From NCBI RefSeq assembly GCF_004027225.2, contig NC_044282.2:60071225-60135224 (forward strand): a stretch of 64,000 nt of DNA, read 5' to 3'. A model generated the notes under the pieces. It was not told the DNA's origin and ran no database searches. It saw only the letters and a list, made by a program, of their open reading frames with translations. The translations under genes were made by a program, and so were the position numbers. The stretch comes from Strigops habroptila (taxonomy: Eukaryota > Chordata > Aves > Psittaciformes > Psittacidae). Each line of letters starts with the position of its first letter. Within the stretch, counting starts at the first letter, position 1. Below, piece after piece: positions 31,781-44,000 of the stretch.

Positions 31781-34700
31781 CATTTTACCACAGTAAGTCA
31801 AACGGTCCATTTAATGGACGTTTTTTCTTATGGCATCCCACATTTGCAGAGCTACAGCCCTCCTGCACACTGCACAGCAACAGAAAAGCCTTCAGCATTT
31901 ACAGCAGAGTGCTGTGACGGCACAGCCATGACCCAGGATGCTTAATACTGGGTAAAAGGTAAACGGCAGCACAAAAGAAAGAACTTCAACTCCTTTTGTG
32001 TAAATGAGAACAGAAGTACGTTTTCCCTAAAAAACAGCAGAAGCAAACACTGTGAATTTATGCACCCAACCTGGTGAATTCCCTTAGGAATTCAACAACT
32101 TTGAGTCTTTTTTTTTCCCCAATCATTTTATCCCAAGCAAGTTTTGCTTACTAAATTAGCAGGCAAAAATTGTCCAAAACCCCCCCCATATTTATATGAG
32201 AAGCAGGTTTTCTTCTGTTCTTTGCAGCGCCCCGGTTGTCTGCCAGTACTTTAAGATACTGAGGGAGCAGATTTTGAGCTTTAAGAGTAAACCCCTCAGT
32301 TAGCGTGACCTGCAGCATCAGATAAAGCAATCAGCAACACTCTTGCAACAGCGCATCAAAGGATCAGCATCTCCAGCTCTAATACATAAATGCCGCAGGC
32401 TTGTCTTGACATTTACACAGCAGGAGAAACTGTGAGCAACCCAACACAGTCCAGCATCCTTGAGTTACGTTTAATGCACAATAGTAGTTCATCTTCATTG
32501 TTTTCTTTCCTGCTTGGGGGAACAACTGGCAACATGGAAGAGAGCCCTACAATGGCACTAAGTAAAACCACTTGGGTTTTCAAAGAAGAAATGCCAGTGG
32601 CCTCAATCTGCTGAGTTTTAGCTTCCTCCAGAACTATTCATGCCACAGCATGTACAAGATACTGGGATTTGGATGATGCAGTCACCACCAGTACTTCATG
32701 AGGTAAGCCCATGGACAATTCACCCACAGGGGTTGTTTCCTTGCCAGGCTGCTTTGTAGGAAAGTAATCACCCCTCCTACCTTGTAAAGCCTTGTCAGAG
32801 GTGGTGAAGAGGTTATAAACGGGCAAGATGGGCAGACTCAATGCCAGACAACTTCAGAAAGAAAGGCTTAGAAAGTCAGGCTAGAGCTCAACTGAGTCAC
32901 TGACCAGGCACCAAGCAGAGTCTGCCTCTGTCTTCTCCACTCCCTCCCATAAGGTGTTTCCACACATTGAATCAAAACATGGTGTTTTACAGGCAGATAA
33001 TATGGGCTGAATAAATCCGTCACAGCTGCCCTGAGCAGCCTGTTTGCACATACAAGCTCTTTAAAGTCATTGTGTTTTCATGAGCGGCATCTCAATTGTA
33101 GTTTGAATCCAGCACATGGCTTTACGTCCTTTTAAATATTCCAGAGCCCTTATGTATTTGGTTTTAAACTGTTGGACTAGTGATGCCTTCTTATCCATAC
33201 TCAAATAAAAACACAAGAAGGGAAGTTAAATAAAAAGGAATTTCAACACTTGGGTCAGTTATTTTCTTCCCTCCAAAAAGCAAGCTTAAACCAAATCAGG
33301 CTGCTCCAATAACAGCTAAAAATGTTTTAAACTAGACCCACTCTGTTTCAGCTTGGACTTTTGCAAACATTTTGCTCAAGTAGGGACTGAAATCAATCTT
33401 TTCACATCAAAACCCTCAGCACCCTTCACTGTGTTATTAGAGAACTGCACACGTGCAGCACACACACGTATCTCCATCTGCTGAAATACCAAAAGCCACA
33501 GGAATTCTTCACCGTGCAGGGGAGTTGCAGAGACCAAGAATGATGCCACAGGCAAACAGACAGCCCAGTGGTACACAGCTTCCTGACCCACCAGCCAGAA
33601 GAGATCCAGGAGATTCCCTGGTTCACAGCCTCTGTTTCCCAAGAGCTGTTTGTCCTTTTTCCACTCCTTCCCTTGGCAAGTACACTAAAGTACCCCACCT
33701 CCCCTAAAAAGCCACAGATAACCATGACCCCACGCCTGCTGATGGGCCTCTTGCAAAGTTTTGCTTCATTCCGAGCCACTCTCCCTTTGAAGACATCTGC
33801 CTACCTTCCTTTAGAGAGTTCAACACAAGCATAAAGTCTTAGCTACTTGTTGAGCCATCATGTGCAGAGCTGGTGTCAAAGGACCAAACTCCTGACAGCA
33901 GAGTTCTGCAAGCAATGCACAGACTCAGGGTCTCAACCTTCTCCTTTCCATGCAGCACTGCAGCACAAACCCCTCTTTTACCACCACAGCATGTGTTTGG
34001 CTGTAAAAGAACATGTGTGAGCTGAAAAGAACCGAAGTTTCAAGCAGAGCTTATATCCAAGTCACACACACATCCCTCCAATGGAAAGCGAAGGCACTAC
34101 TAATAAAGAAGATTCAGCACTGTAATTAAAGAGTTTTTTAGTCTTCAAGGTTTTAATTTGAACAGACATTTCTACTATGTTCTCAAGATATCTACAGCAA
34201 ACTTTACAGCCACTTTGTGTCTGTTTTCCTCCCCCAATTTCAGCCATGGTAGTTTTTTTTCTCAGATTTGTGATTTTTTTTTTGCAATATATTCAACACC
34301 ACAGCAGCTGGGACTCTGTACACATACAGCATACATCTAATAATAGCACACAACTCCCAGCTCTGTTACTTATTTCATGTAAAATGATATCAAGACTGAT
34401 GCAGCAGCCAAGTCCAATTAGCAATTCCAGATGTTCGGACAGAAGTGCACTCATCACTTAAGTTTGTACTAGTTAACAGATACATAGCACACATCACACA
34501 GTGCTATTCAGTGTCACACAGTTACAAAAAAGGGAGTGCTAGTAGAGATGTTTTCCCTTCATACAGGAACCTGTACACAACAGCACTTCCCATGGCTTTA
34601 GCAAAGCATACATTAGATGCCAATATGCTGTACAGTGCAGTTTAAGTTATATCATATGCAACATGGACAATAGTGCACTTAAACCAGTCACCACATTCAA

Positions 34701-37700
34701 GAGTTAGATCGATACAATCAAAATATTGAAGGTACATATTCCCTTATGAACACTGTGCAAGTTAGTTCCTTTTCCCTTTTGCTTTTAATTTTGGTAAATG
34801 GCAGAGCGTCCGCATTGATTTACCCCAGCATCTGGGGAAGGGGGCTCAGTGTCCAGCTTATTACACAAACAGCTATGTGCAAAAGAGCAGAAGCAGAGCT
34901 GTCAGCAAGAGTGTAAGGCAGTGTTGGACTGCAGAGCCACAGTGCTTACAGCTCAGGAAGGTGCAGGTGACCTGCAAACAGGGTGTCAGTGACTTCACGG
35001 GGCAGAGTCCAGCAGATATCCCCCTCTAAGAGGAAGTAAGCTGATCATCAACACTAAATATGTGAATAAATATGGTGGACACACAGGTAAGCAAAGTTCT
35101 GGAGTGCTCCACTGTGTATTACACCAGTAGCTACCAGACTGGAGCCTGGGAATGAAAACATTAAAAGAGAACATGCAAGTAGCCTGGTATGAGAGGTCTG
35201 TGAACTGTCTTTTCCCAGGACCACCTGCAAGGGCCCACACATCATGTGCGATACCTTGCAGGACTGCTCCAGGTAACGTCTCAGGAAGGTGGTGACTTGC
35301 AGGTTAACTCAAGCCTCCAGCTCCTGCTGTTTGCAGTGCCTACAAGGCAATACACAGCAGAGGATCGGGGAAGAAACCGCTGTGGCTGCTCAGACCGACA
35401 CCAGCATTTTCACACAGAGGCTGTGAACCACATTAAGCTGAGGCAAGCACACAGCACTGGGGTGTGGATTCAGTCCTGATACACCCATCGAGGATGAAAT
35501 GCCAGCTCAGAGAGAATTTGCTGCCTTTTGTTAGCTGTCACAGCTGGTTACCCAATTTCCTCAGATGCCTGCAGTTTGCATGAGAGACTAGAGCAGCCAG
35601 GCAATTAGATCAAAAAAAAAACCCCTCTTTGCTTCTCTATTATTTAGCTCAATACATAATTACTGTGTTAGGAAATTGCATAACCTTTAAGTGTGCTTTA
35701 TGTATAGTCTATTATGGGGAAAATAAAGCCTTCTGAATCCTTCCCATCTGGCTAGCGATAATGCATTTCAGATGTACAGAAACAGTAGAAATTCTGAATT
35801 GGATATGGATACAGCACCCAGGCAGGTGCAGATCCCACAGACATAATTTTGAAGGGTGAGGAATAATTTTAGGGGCTTACATTTGCAATATACCCAGAAG
35901 GCAGCTCCAGAAGCCAGAGTCTGGAGGTAGGAGGAAGGCATGGCCAACTTGTGCCCCCCCGTTACGCAGTACAGGTCACCAGCTACCCTGACAAGCGTTC
36001 CCTATGTCAGGCTGGGTTTAGTGAACAAGACTGTCACTCTTCAAACCTAAAAAGAAATTGGTATTACAAATAGGGGGAATTACTTTTCTGCCTTAAGTGA
36101 ACATCAGTTTAAAAGGGATCTTTATTTTTTTAAGCCAGATGACTTTAGGACTAAGTTTAGGTTAGTTGAGAAGAAAACAATTAAAGAAATAAGGACTGAA
36201 GCAAAAGGCATTAAGGTAGCACTTAATCACTACCACATAATTTTACATAGCTCTTGGTTATAGAACTTACCTTAGAATATATTTAGTGGTTACACGATTT
36301 TTGCAATTACTCTCCAGATACTTCTATGACAGCTAAAGATCCTGCATTCCCACATATATCTATCTTTATATGAAGTGGCTTTTAAATAAAGGCAGCTTCA
36401 TTCCTAAAAGAGCTTAAACTGTCACAGAAGCTCAACAGTTTCCAAAGAGATCAATGCTGACCTGATGCAGCTCCATTCATTTCAGTAGAACAGGCTAACA
36501 GCAAGAGCCCTTTTAGACAGTCCCATGTGCACTGTCATTAATTCAAGTCTTCTCAGTCATGTACAGCTACCAATGGAATCAAGCTGAACAAATGCCTAGG
36601 TAAGTTAATATTCAGACCCACTCTTATCTGTATTTTTTCCTTAAGAGAAAAAAATTTCTAGCAAAACCTCTGATTTTATAAAAGCAGACTTCAGTCACAG
36701 AAACACAAAGACCAGCTTCAAAATACAGTTACTTGGAAAAAAGCTTATCCCTGAAGTCTTCAAGCAGTTTTAGCAGCTAAAAATGATCTAAATCATTAGC
36801 GTTTTTGTAGTGATGGCCTCTTCATCTGCAGCAGCTACCTGGTATGTTAGATCACCTTAACTTCCAACTTCTGCTTTTGATGTTTCACAAAATGTATAGC
36901 AAGAGCATGAAGGGAAAAGCACACCAGGTGGAGCAAAAGTGTTTTGTTGAGCTGCAGGTTAAGCCCTGCTCTTGCACCCCAGCAATGCTGAGAACCTGTT
37001 CAAGTGTGGAAAATCAGCCAGTGCAGTTCAAAGTCTCAAGAAGGCAGCTTGATTCTAGTTAAAAGGACAACTCTGAGCCACTGTTTTGCAAGTGAACACC
37101 TCTGTGAACTACTTAACCCTTTTGCTTTCCAGGTAGAATAAAAAAGTTTCTTATTCCTTAGATGTTTGTCCATGTGGGACAATTCTACCTGAAGGTCATG
37201 GCTTAAACACTAGCAGCAGAATCCCTACTTCGGTTCTGTATTGCACTGAAATTTCTCACTCTGGTTTGGTATTCAACTTACTGCTCCCAAGCCAATGCTT
37301 AACAAAAAAACCCCAAGTGTTAGACGTGAAGGCTACTGAGGGTATCATATAGACTGGTAGAACCTGTAGATAGATTGTACCATTCTCTAGTTTTTCTGGG
37401 AAACTAAAGAACTAAGCTGCCTTACTTACTCTTGGAGAGAAAAGGTGCTTTCAGACAAAATGCCTTTACCTATCTATACACAACTTTGTATTTTCATCCT
37501 GCTGAGTGTTCAGAGAGTTCAACAAGACCAGAATAAGTCCAAAATAAATCTGAAACATCCCGTCTCTTGGCCCATCCTGGTCATCCACACAGTTGGTTGG
37601 AGGTAAGAGTTCCAGCTTCTGCTGCCACTGTACACAGTATCAAGACACAAAAGCTGCCAAGAGAGGAGGACACTGTGCCCAGTCGTGTATGTCTGCTGTA

Positions 37701-37893
37701 AACAAAACAAAATGCCCTCCCAAAAAGCAGAGAGGTACATAGTGTGAAGTGGAGGTTTCAGCAGTGGGAGGACTGAGGGTCAGCTGTACCCTGAGGGCTC
37801 TGCAATACATGCACTTTCCATGTTTAGTCTTTAACATAAAGGGGACTGGAAAGGAAAGACCTGAGGCAAAGCCCGGCCAGCTCACAGGTTCTC
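31781..37893. other. Intergenic DNA and probable MTMR9 3' UTR
   Basis: Repeat-poor unique sequence follows the MTMR9 stop. A minus-strand AATAAA is at 36126-36121, about 1.77 kb past the stop, and could end the transcript. How far the UTR really extends is not visible. Confidence 0.45.
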
Positions 37894-38045
37894 CTACATC
37901 CTATCATCTGTTCCCATCTCTGCTATCTGCCTCCTCAATGCATTAACCTTTGCCTGAAGTTGCTTGTTGTATTTTATAATGTTGATCATTTCTTCCTGGG
38001 CTTCATCCTGGAACTTGGAAGGTCTGTTCCACCGAAGAAAGACAC
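37894..38045 (-). CDS. MTMR9: MTMR9 coding exon 10 (coiled coil and stop)
   Basis: Acceptor gactttcag|GTGTCT. It encodes [39 protein letters not shown] and [10 protein letters not shown], then TAG at 37896-37894. The heptad-like segment is the heterodimerisation coiled coil. Three codons after the TAG (GAG AAC CTG) a TGA follows in the same frame. Confidence 0.95.
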
Positions 38046-41000
38046 CTGAAAGTCCAGAGACAGCACAAGTCAGAAGGGTTTCCTGTTACAAGGAAGAAAC
38101 ATTACTCATATTCCACCAGCTCTCAAGTAATGCACATACAGTTTATGCATTTTACCCTCCCCTACAAATAGCATTTAGAAATACTGACCAAGAAATACTC
38201 TCCAAGTTCACCATTCTATTAAAGAAGCTTAATAAAGGAAAAAAAAAAAAAAAAAAAAGGTTATTTCATTCCCTTTTTCCTCATAACTGGTCAGACCAAT
38301 CTATATTCAGGTTCCACCCTGCCATGACAGCCTGCTTGCTTCACTGTACCTGAGATGAAGAAAGTTTCTGCAGCAGGGAACCTACAGCACACAGATTATC
38401 CTGGCCAGCATAGACAGTAACAGAGAAACGGGAGCCTTGGTTGATAGAGAACAAAAGCCTGAGGTCTGCAGAACATGTGTCGATTAGGTACTGCAGAAAT
38501 ACTGTACTGTACTGTAAAATGGTACTAGAAAGGTTCCCTGGCAAAGAGTAGCATGTACCAAACCTCAGAAGGACAAAGCATCATGCCTCTGGAGATGGCA
38601 CATGCCAAAAATATTTTGGAACAGATTTCAAAGACCTCCATCAGCTGAGACAGACTATGCACAGAGCACAGACAACAGGAACAAACCCTTAAGAAGCCTT
38701 ACAAGTAGCCACAAAGTATATATTGCCTGTAATAGAAAAAGCCAGCCTGGCTTACCTTCCCAGAGCTGCAGGCTCTGTGGGGCAACGGAGGGCCAGATGA
38801 CAAGGCTGTTGGCCTCAAAAAGAGGATTCTGGAATTTTATCAGCTCTTCAGACCTGTTCACCCAGGACCACAGGGACATAGTCTTTTGTGGCAGCTTCAG
38901 TTTAGACCTAACAAACCCATAGGAGCAAGTTAGTTTTCACTTCTGTACTGTAAAGACTTATTTTGTCAGAATCCTGATGACTAGAAGGCCTCAAGCTTTT
39001 CCACGTGCTACTAGCCCAGACAATTCAGGCTAATCCCTTCAATACCCCTCATCAACATGGCAGAGGGTATAAACCCAAAGCAACTTATTCCACCTGGCCG
39101 ATTACAATTAGTTTTGAAGAAAAGGATGGGGAAATAACATTTATAAGTTGGGTGGAAGTTAGCTGCCTTCTGTCCAGATGAAGAATCAGTCACCTCCCCA
39201 AAGCAGTTCAACTGCCAGGTTAGGAAAGGGTTTGAACTCCTGTGTTAAGACAGAGCTGGGGGATGTGGAAAGTCTGCATCAGGGAAGGATGGTAGTGCAA
39301 TTCTGAGTACACTAAAGCAGCGTTACTGCTGGAATTGTGCAATGGGCACGTCTGATGAGGTCCCTCTGGTGGCAGGAAGCATCAGAGCACAGAGAGAAAG
39401 CAGTGCTGTTTCCCTGGGTCAAACCCACCTCCAGGAGTTACACAGGGCTCTCTAATCCTTAGATTCTGGCAGACCTCATTCTGCTTACGCTAGCAAATTG
39501 AACTGCCACCAGGCAGGAGATTCACCATCCCTGTGAATGCTTCAGGCAGCACAAGCTTAACATCAGACTTCAAACATTTTCTGTCCTCACAGGCTGACAT
39601 GATCAGATGTGACAGGCAGGTTATTACATGTAACATTCTATACTCTTTCAAATTTCATCTTATTGGTTTCAAGTCTAACTTGGTTTTGCAGTTGTTCAGC
39701 AGCCCTGTAGAAGACAGAAGAGTCTCTTCTCAGCAAACATTATTTTAAGGGCAGAGAGGTTGATAGAGAGTTTCAAATTGCCTTCCATAACTGTAATAGC
39801 AGTTCTGTTTCCCTTCTACTCATTCAGTGGTCTTCAGTTAAGCAGCAGACCATAGAAACATAGAATCATAGAATGGTTAGGGTTGGAAAGGACCTTAAGA
39901 TCATCTAGTTCCAATCCCCCTGCCATGGGCAGGGATCCCTCAACCTAGACCATGTCGCCCAAGGCTCTGTCCAACCTGGCCTCGAACACCGCCAGGAATG
40001 GAGCATTTACCACTTCTTTTGGCAACCCATTCCAGGGCCTCACCAGCCACACAGTAAAAAACTTCTTCCTTCTATCTAACCTGAACTTCCCCTGTTTAAG
40101 TTTGAAGCCATTACCCCTTGTCCTATCGCTACAGTCCCTGATGAAGTCCCTCCCCAGCATCCTTACAGGCCCCCTTCAGATACTGGAAGGCTGCTATGAG
40201 GTCACCACGCAGCCTTCTCTTCTCCAGGCTGAACAGCCCCAACTCTCAGCCTGTCTTCATACGGGAGCTGCTACAGCCCCCGTGTCATCATCGTGGCCCT
40301 CCTCTGGACTCGCTCCAACAGCTCCATGTCCTTTTTATGTTGAGGACATCAGAACTGTACGCAGTACTCCAAGTGGGGTCTCACAAGAGCAGAGTAGAGG
40401 GGCAGGATCACCTCCTTTGACCTGCTGGTCACGCTTCTTTTGATGCAGCCCAGGATACGGTTGGTTTCCGGGCTGCGAGCGCACACTGCTGGCTCATGTT
40501 AAGCTTCTCGTCAACCAACACCCCCAAGTCCTTCTCCGCAGGGCTGCTCTGAATCTCTTCTTTGCCCAACCTATAGCTGTGCCTGGGATTGCCCCGACCC
40601 AGGTGTAGGACCTTACACTTGGCTTGGTTAAACTTCATAAGGTTGGCATCGGCCCACCTCACAAGCGTGTCAAGGTCCCTCTGGATGGCATCCCTTCCCT
40701 CCAGCGTATCAACCAAACCACACAGCTTGGTGTCGTCGGCAAACTTGCTGAGGGCGCATCAATCCCACTGTCCATGTCGCCGACAAAGATGTTGAACAGG
40801 ATCAGTCCCAACACCGATCCCTGAGGGACACCACTGGTCTCCAGCTGGACACTGAGGCACAGATTTCTTTAGTCACACTCACCCACTTGTAAGAGGGACA
40901 AGCTCCCTAATATTGCATCAGACTACATAACTGCAGCACGAGAAGCTCACCTGAGCTAAGGCAGACCACACAAGCACCCTCACCCTTTTTCAAACTAAAA

Positions 41001-44000
41001 AACTTTTCTTTTTTTTGTCGAATACAGCCCAATATTTAAGGGCTTCAAAGCAAGCATTCTTACCAACCTTTCATTTTCATTGTTGCCCAGGAAAGTCCCG
41101 AACTGTGAAGCATAAGCATGTTCAAAGAGCATAATGAGGAACCGTTCGTTGAACTCAAAAGAGCAAGGGAACTGACGAAGGATTTGCCACACACAGTCCA
41201 AAAAGAGAAGAAACACTGGGGCCTCCCATTTCTGCTTGCTATTTGAATAGGCTGATTGGGCACAGCGTTGTTGAAAAGGGTGACCAGCCTGTACGTAAGA
41301 ATCAGAGAAAGCATCACACACAAAGTACTGGGATGTGAGTATATGTAGCAAAAAGACTTCAGAGCTAGTTCTATCCATGCAACTATTGGACAGAACTACT
41401 ATTCTTTTCTACAATGGTAATTTCATCAAGCATCTGGTAACAGACTGCTAGCAACCATGACCAACTTTGCTGGCTGTTTCAGGCTATGTAAATAGCCCCA
41501 TATTTGATCACAGAATTTTACCAAGAACAAACTGGTGTAGGTTCAAAGCACCAGGCTGAGGATATTAGCTACAAAACCATAAGGAGCCTTTTAGTTTCTT
41601 CATACAATGAGTACTAAGGTTTTGTGGTTTAGTCTGAACAGTGTTCTCTAAAGAGATGTTCACCCTAAGCATGCAAAACAGGCAGTTCCCCCAACCCAAA
41701 GAATTACCATGAGAGGCAGCAGCCCCATGGAGTGCCAGAGGTGCAAATGATTCAGTTAATGATGTTGCTCTTAGGACAAAGGCCATTCATACTAAGCAGG
41801 GCTGCAACAAGGCCCAACCCGTTTGTTGCCTCTGAGCTATTTCTCAATACAACGGTCACTGGAATAGATTGCCTTTTTGTCCATAGGCATGTCTTACCTG
41901 CAGCCACTCCCTCACGACAAGAGATTCAAAGCCACGTATGGTCCTGCACCTCGGATCCAAGATAATCTGTGCCAGAGAAGTTACCTGGAGTGTCGAATCA
42001 GTTCCTTCAGTCCCATGGACTAACACTGATGCACCTTCCCTGGGAAAGAAAAAAGTGGAAAGGAATAAAAATATGAGCGAGCAGAGCACATCCCAAGGAT
42101 GTATGCATCTTAATGGATGCCATTACATCCCACAGACACCAGAGTTGCCACCCTGATGATGCTGAGGTTTTGCTGGCTCTTTATCCAGTCTTCCTTCCCA
42201 TAAGCTTACTCCCTGCCCTGCATGGAACTGTACCACCTTCCCCACCCAGATCCTTGCCAACACTAACCAGAGCTCTGCATCACTTAAGGCTTAGTTTCTT
42301 GCTAAGCGTTGTGGAAATCAAGACCCTTTGCCACACTGACAGAAGATGCACCATGAGATCTCTTTTGTGGTTCTCGCTGTTTTGAATTGGTAACCCTTTG
42401 AGTCATAGCATGGAAATGCATCTCAAAATCTGCTTGTGTCGTTTATTGTTTTGCCAGGTATTCTGAAATCTTCCCATAAGCACTGCAATGAAGACGTATC
42501 ATCCTACCAGATGCAAAAGAATACTATGAGATCCTTGCTCAAACCTTAATTGAATTTGGGTCTCAATAGGGGTTTACTGAAAGAAAAGTAAGCCAATAAG
42601 CCAGGTCAGAAGAAATAAAGAAAGAAAGAAAAGGCAGAGCTTGGCCTCCAGAAAAGCAGCAGAATTAGTGTGCTGAGCAAGGAAGCTTGTCAAAGAGGCA
42701 AGCCCAAAGGCTCCTCTCTCACTAGCCAGCATAAGTGAAGCAGAACAATGTGAAGAGCTCAGAGAGTCTGGGGCAGGAAGGTTTTGTGCATTGCTAGGGG
42801 CCCACGTTCCATCACTCCCCACAGTCCAGTGGGGAATGTCCAGGACAACTGACTGCCTCCCCTCTTCTCTATTCTAGGCTGTATTTGGATACAACACCAG
42901 AATCTCATCCATATGCTCCTGAAGGAAGGACTGGATGGTATTAAATGCCATTCATCTCTCTTACCCTTCCCAAACCTTAACCAAATATCTCTATTCCACA
43001 AACATCTGTACACCTAGAAAGGAAATTAACTGCAGATTGTATCTGTTTCTGTGCAGAGATCCAAGGTATGCAGCAAAGCATGCGTAAGAAAGATCAATAT
43101 ACCAAGCAAATAACCCTGCAGATATTACTTGCTTTAAGTGAAAACCCTAAGAATCTATATCTTAAGCATTGCAACACCTTTGTCTATAGTCCTATGTCTA
43201 AAACAAACCCAGTGCCTTTGAGGTATACATAATCTTCAGATACACTTTCTCTCCTGCTGCAGGCAGTGGCAGATAAAGAGGCTGCTTAACAGCCAAGCAC
43301 AATTGCAAAGGCTAACTGCAAGCCTATGCTCTCCTCAAAATGGGGCACACCAGAATAACACTATTTTCACCTTTCATCTTTCAGGCTTCAGACCTTTAAG
43401 ATGCTGCAAGATCTGTCCCAGTCATTCCCTCCCTGCAGCCAATATAACTGAACCATCCCTGTCAGCTCAGCTACGATCTCAAGGCTCTGAATGAGGCAGG
43501 CCAGGCACCAGTGCTGACCTGGCCTGCCATAGCTCAGGGTAAACAGAAAAAGCAAAGCTGAGGTTAAAAAATGATGAAATTGTCCACTGCCCAAAGAAAC
43601 CGGATGAGTTTCATCACCAATCTTAGTCATTATACACACCTTCCATTATACACATGCAGGAAAGAATTATAGATAAAACTATAGATCAACAGCAATCCTT
43701 TTCTGACAGAGTCAATAACTAAACAGGCACTGTCAGTGCTTTTAAAAAGCACAGCAGCTCATATTCTATTGGTAAAACACCAGAACTGCATTAAGGATGC
43801 ATTTCAGCCTATTTGTGTATCTGTATAACACACTCCCTAGCTGGTATGAAAAGCTAGGTTTTCCCCGCATTTTGAGAAGGGCTTTCCCCTCAGACTCACA
43901 AAGAAATCACATTTAGAGCCCTGCGTTTGGTCTTAGAAACCCTGACACCTGGCAGCTTTTGCTCTCCAGCCTGAGGTCTAAAGACAAGATAGCCAAGTCA

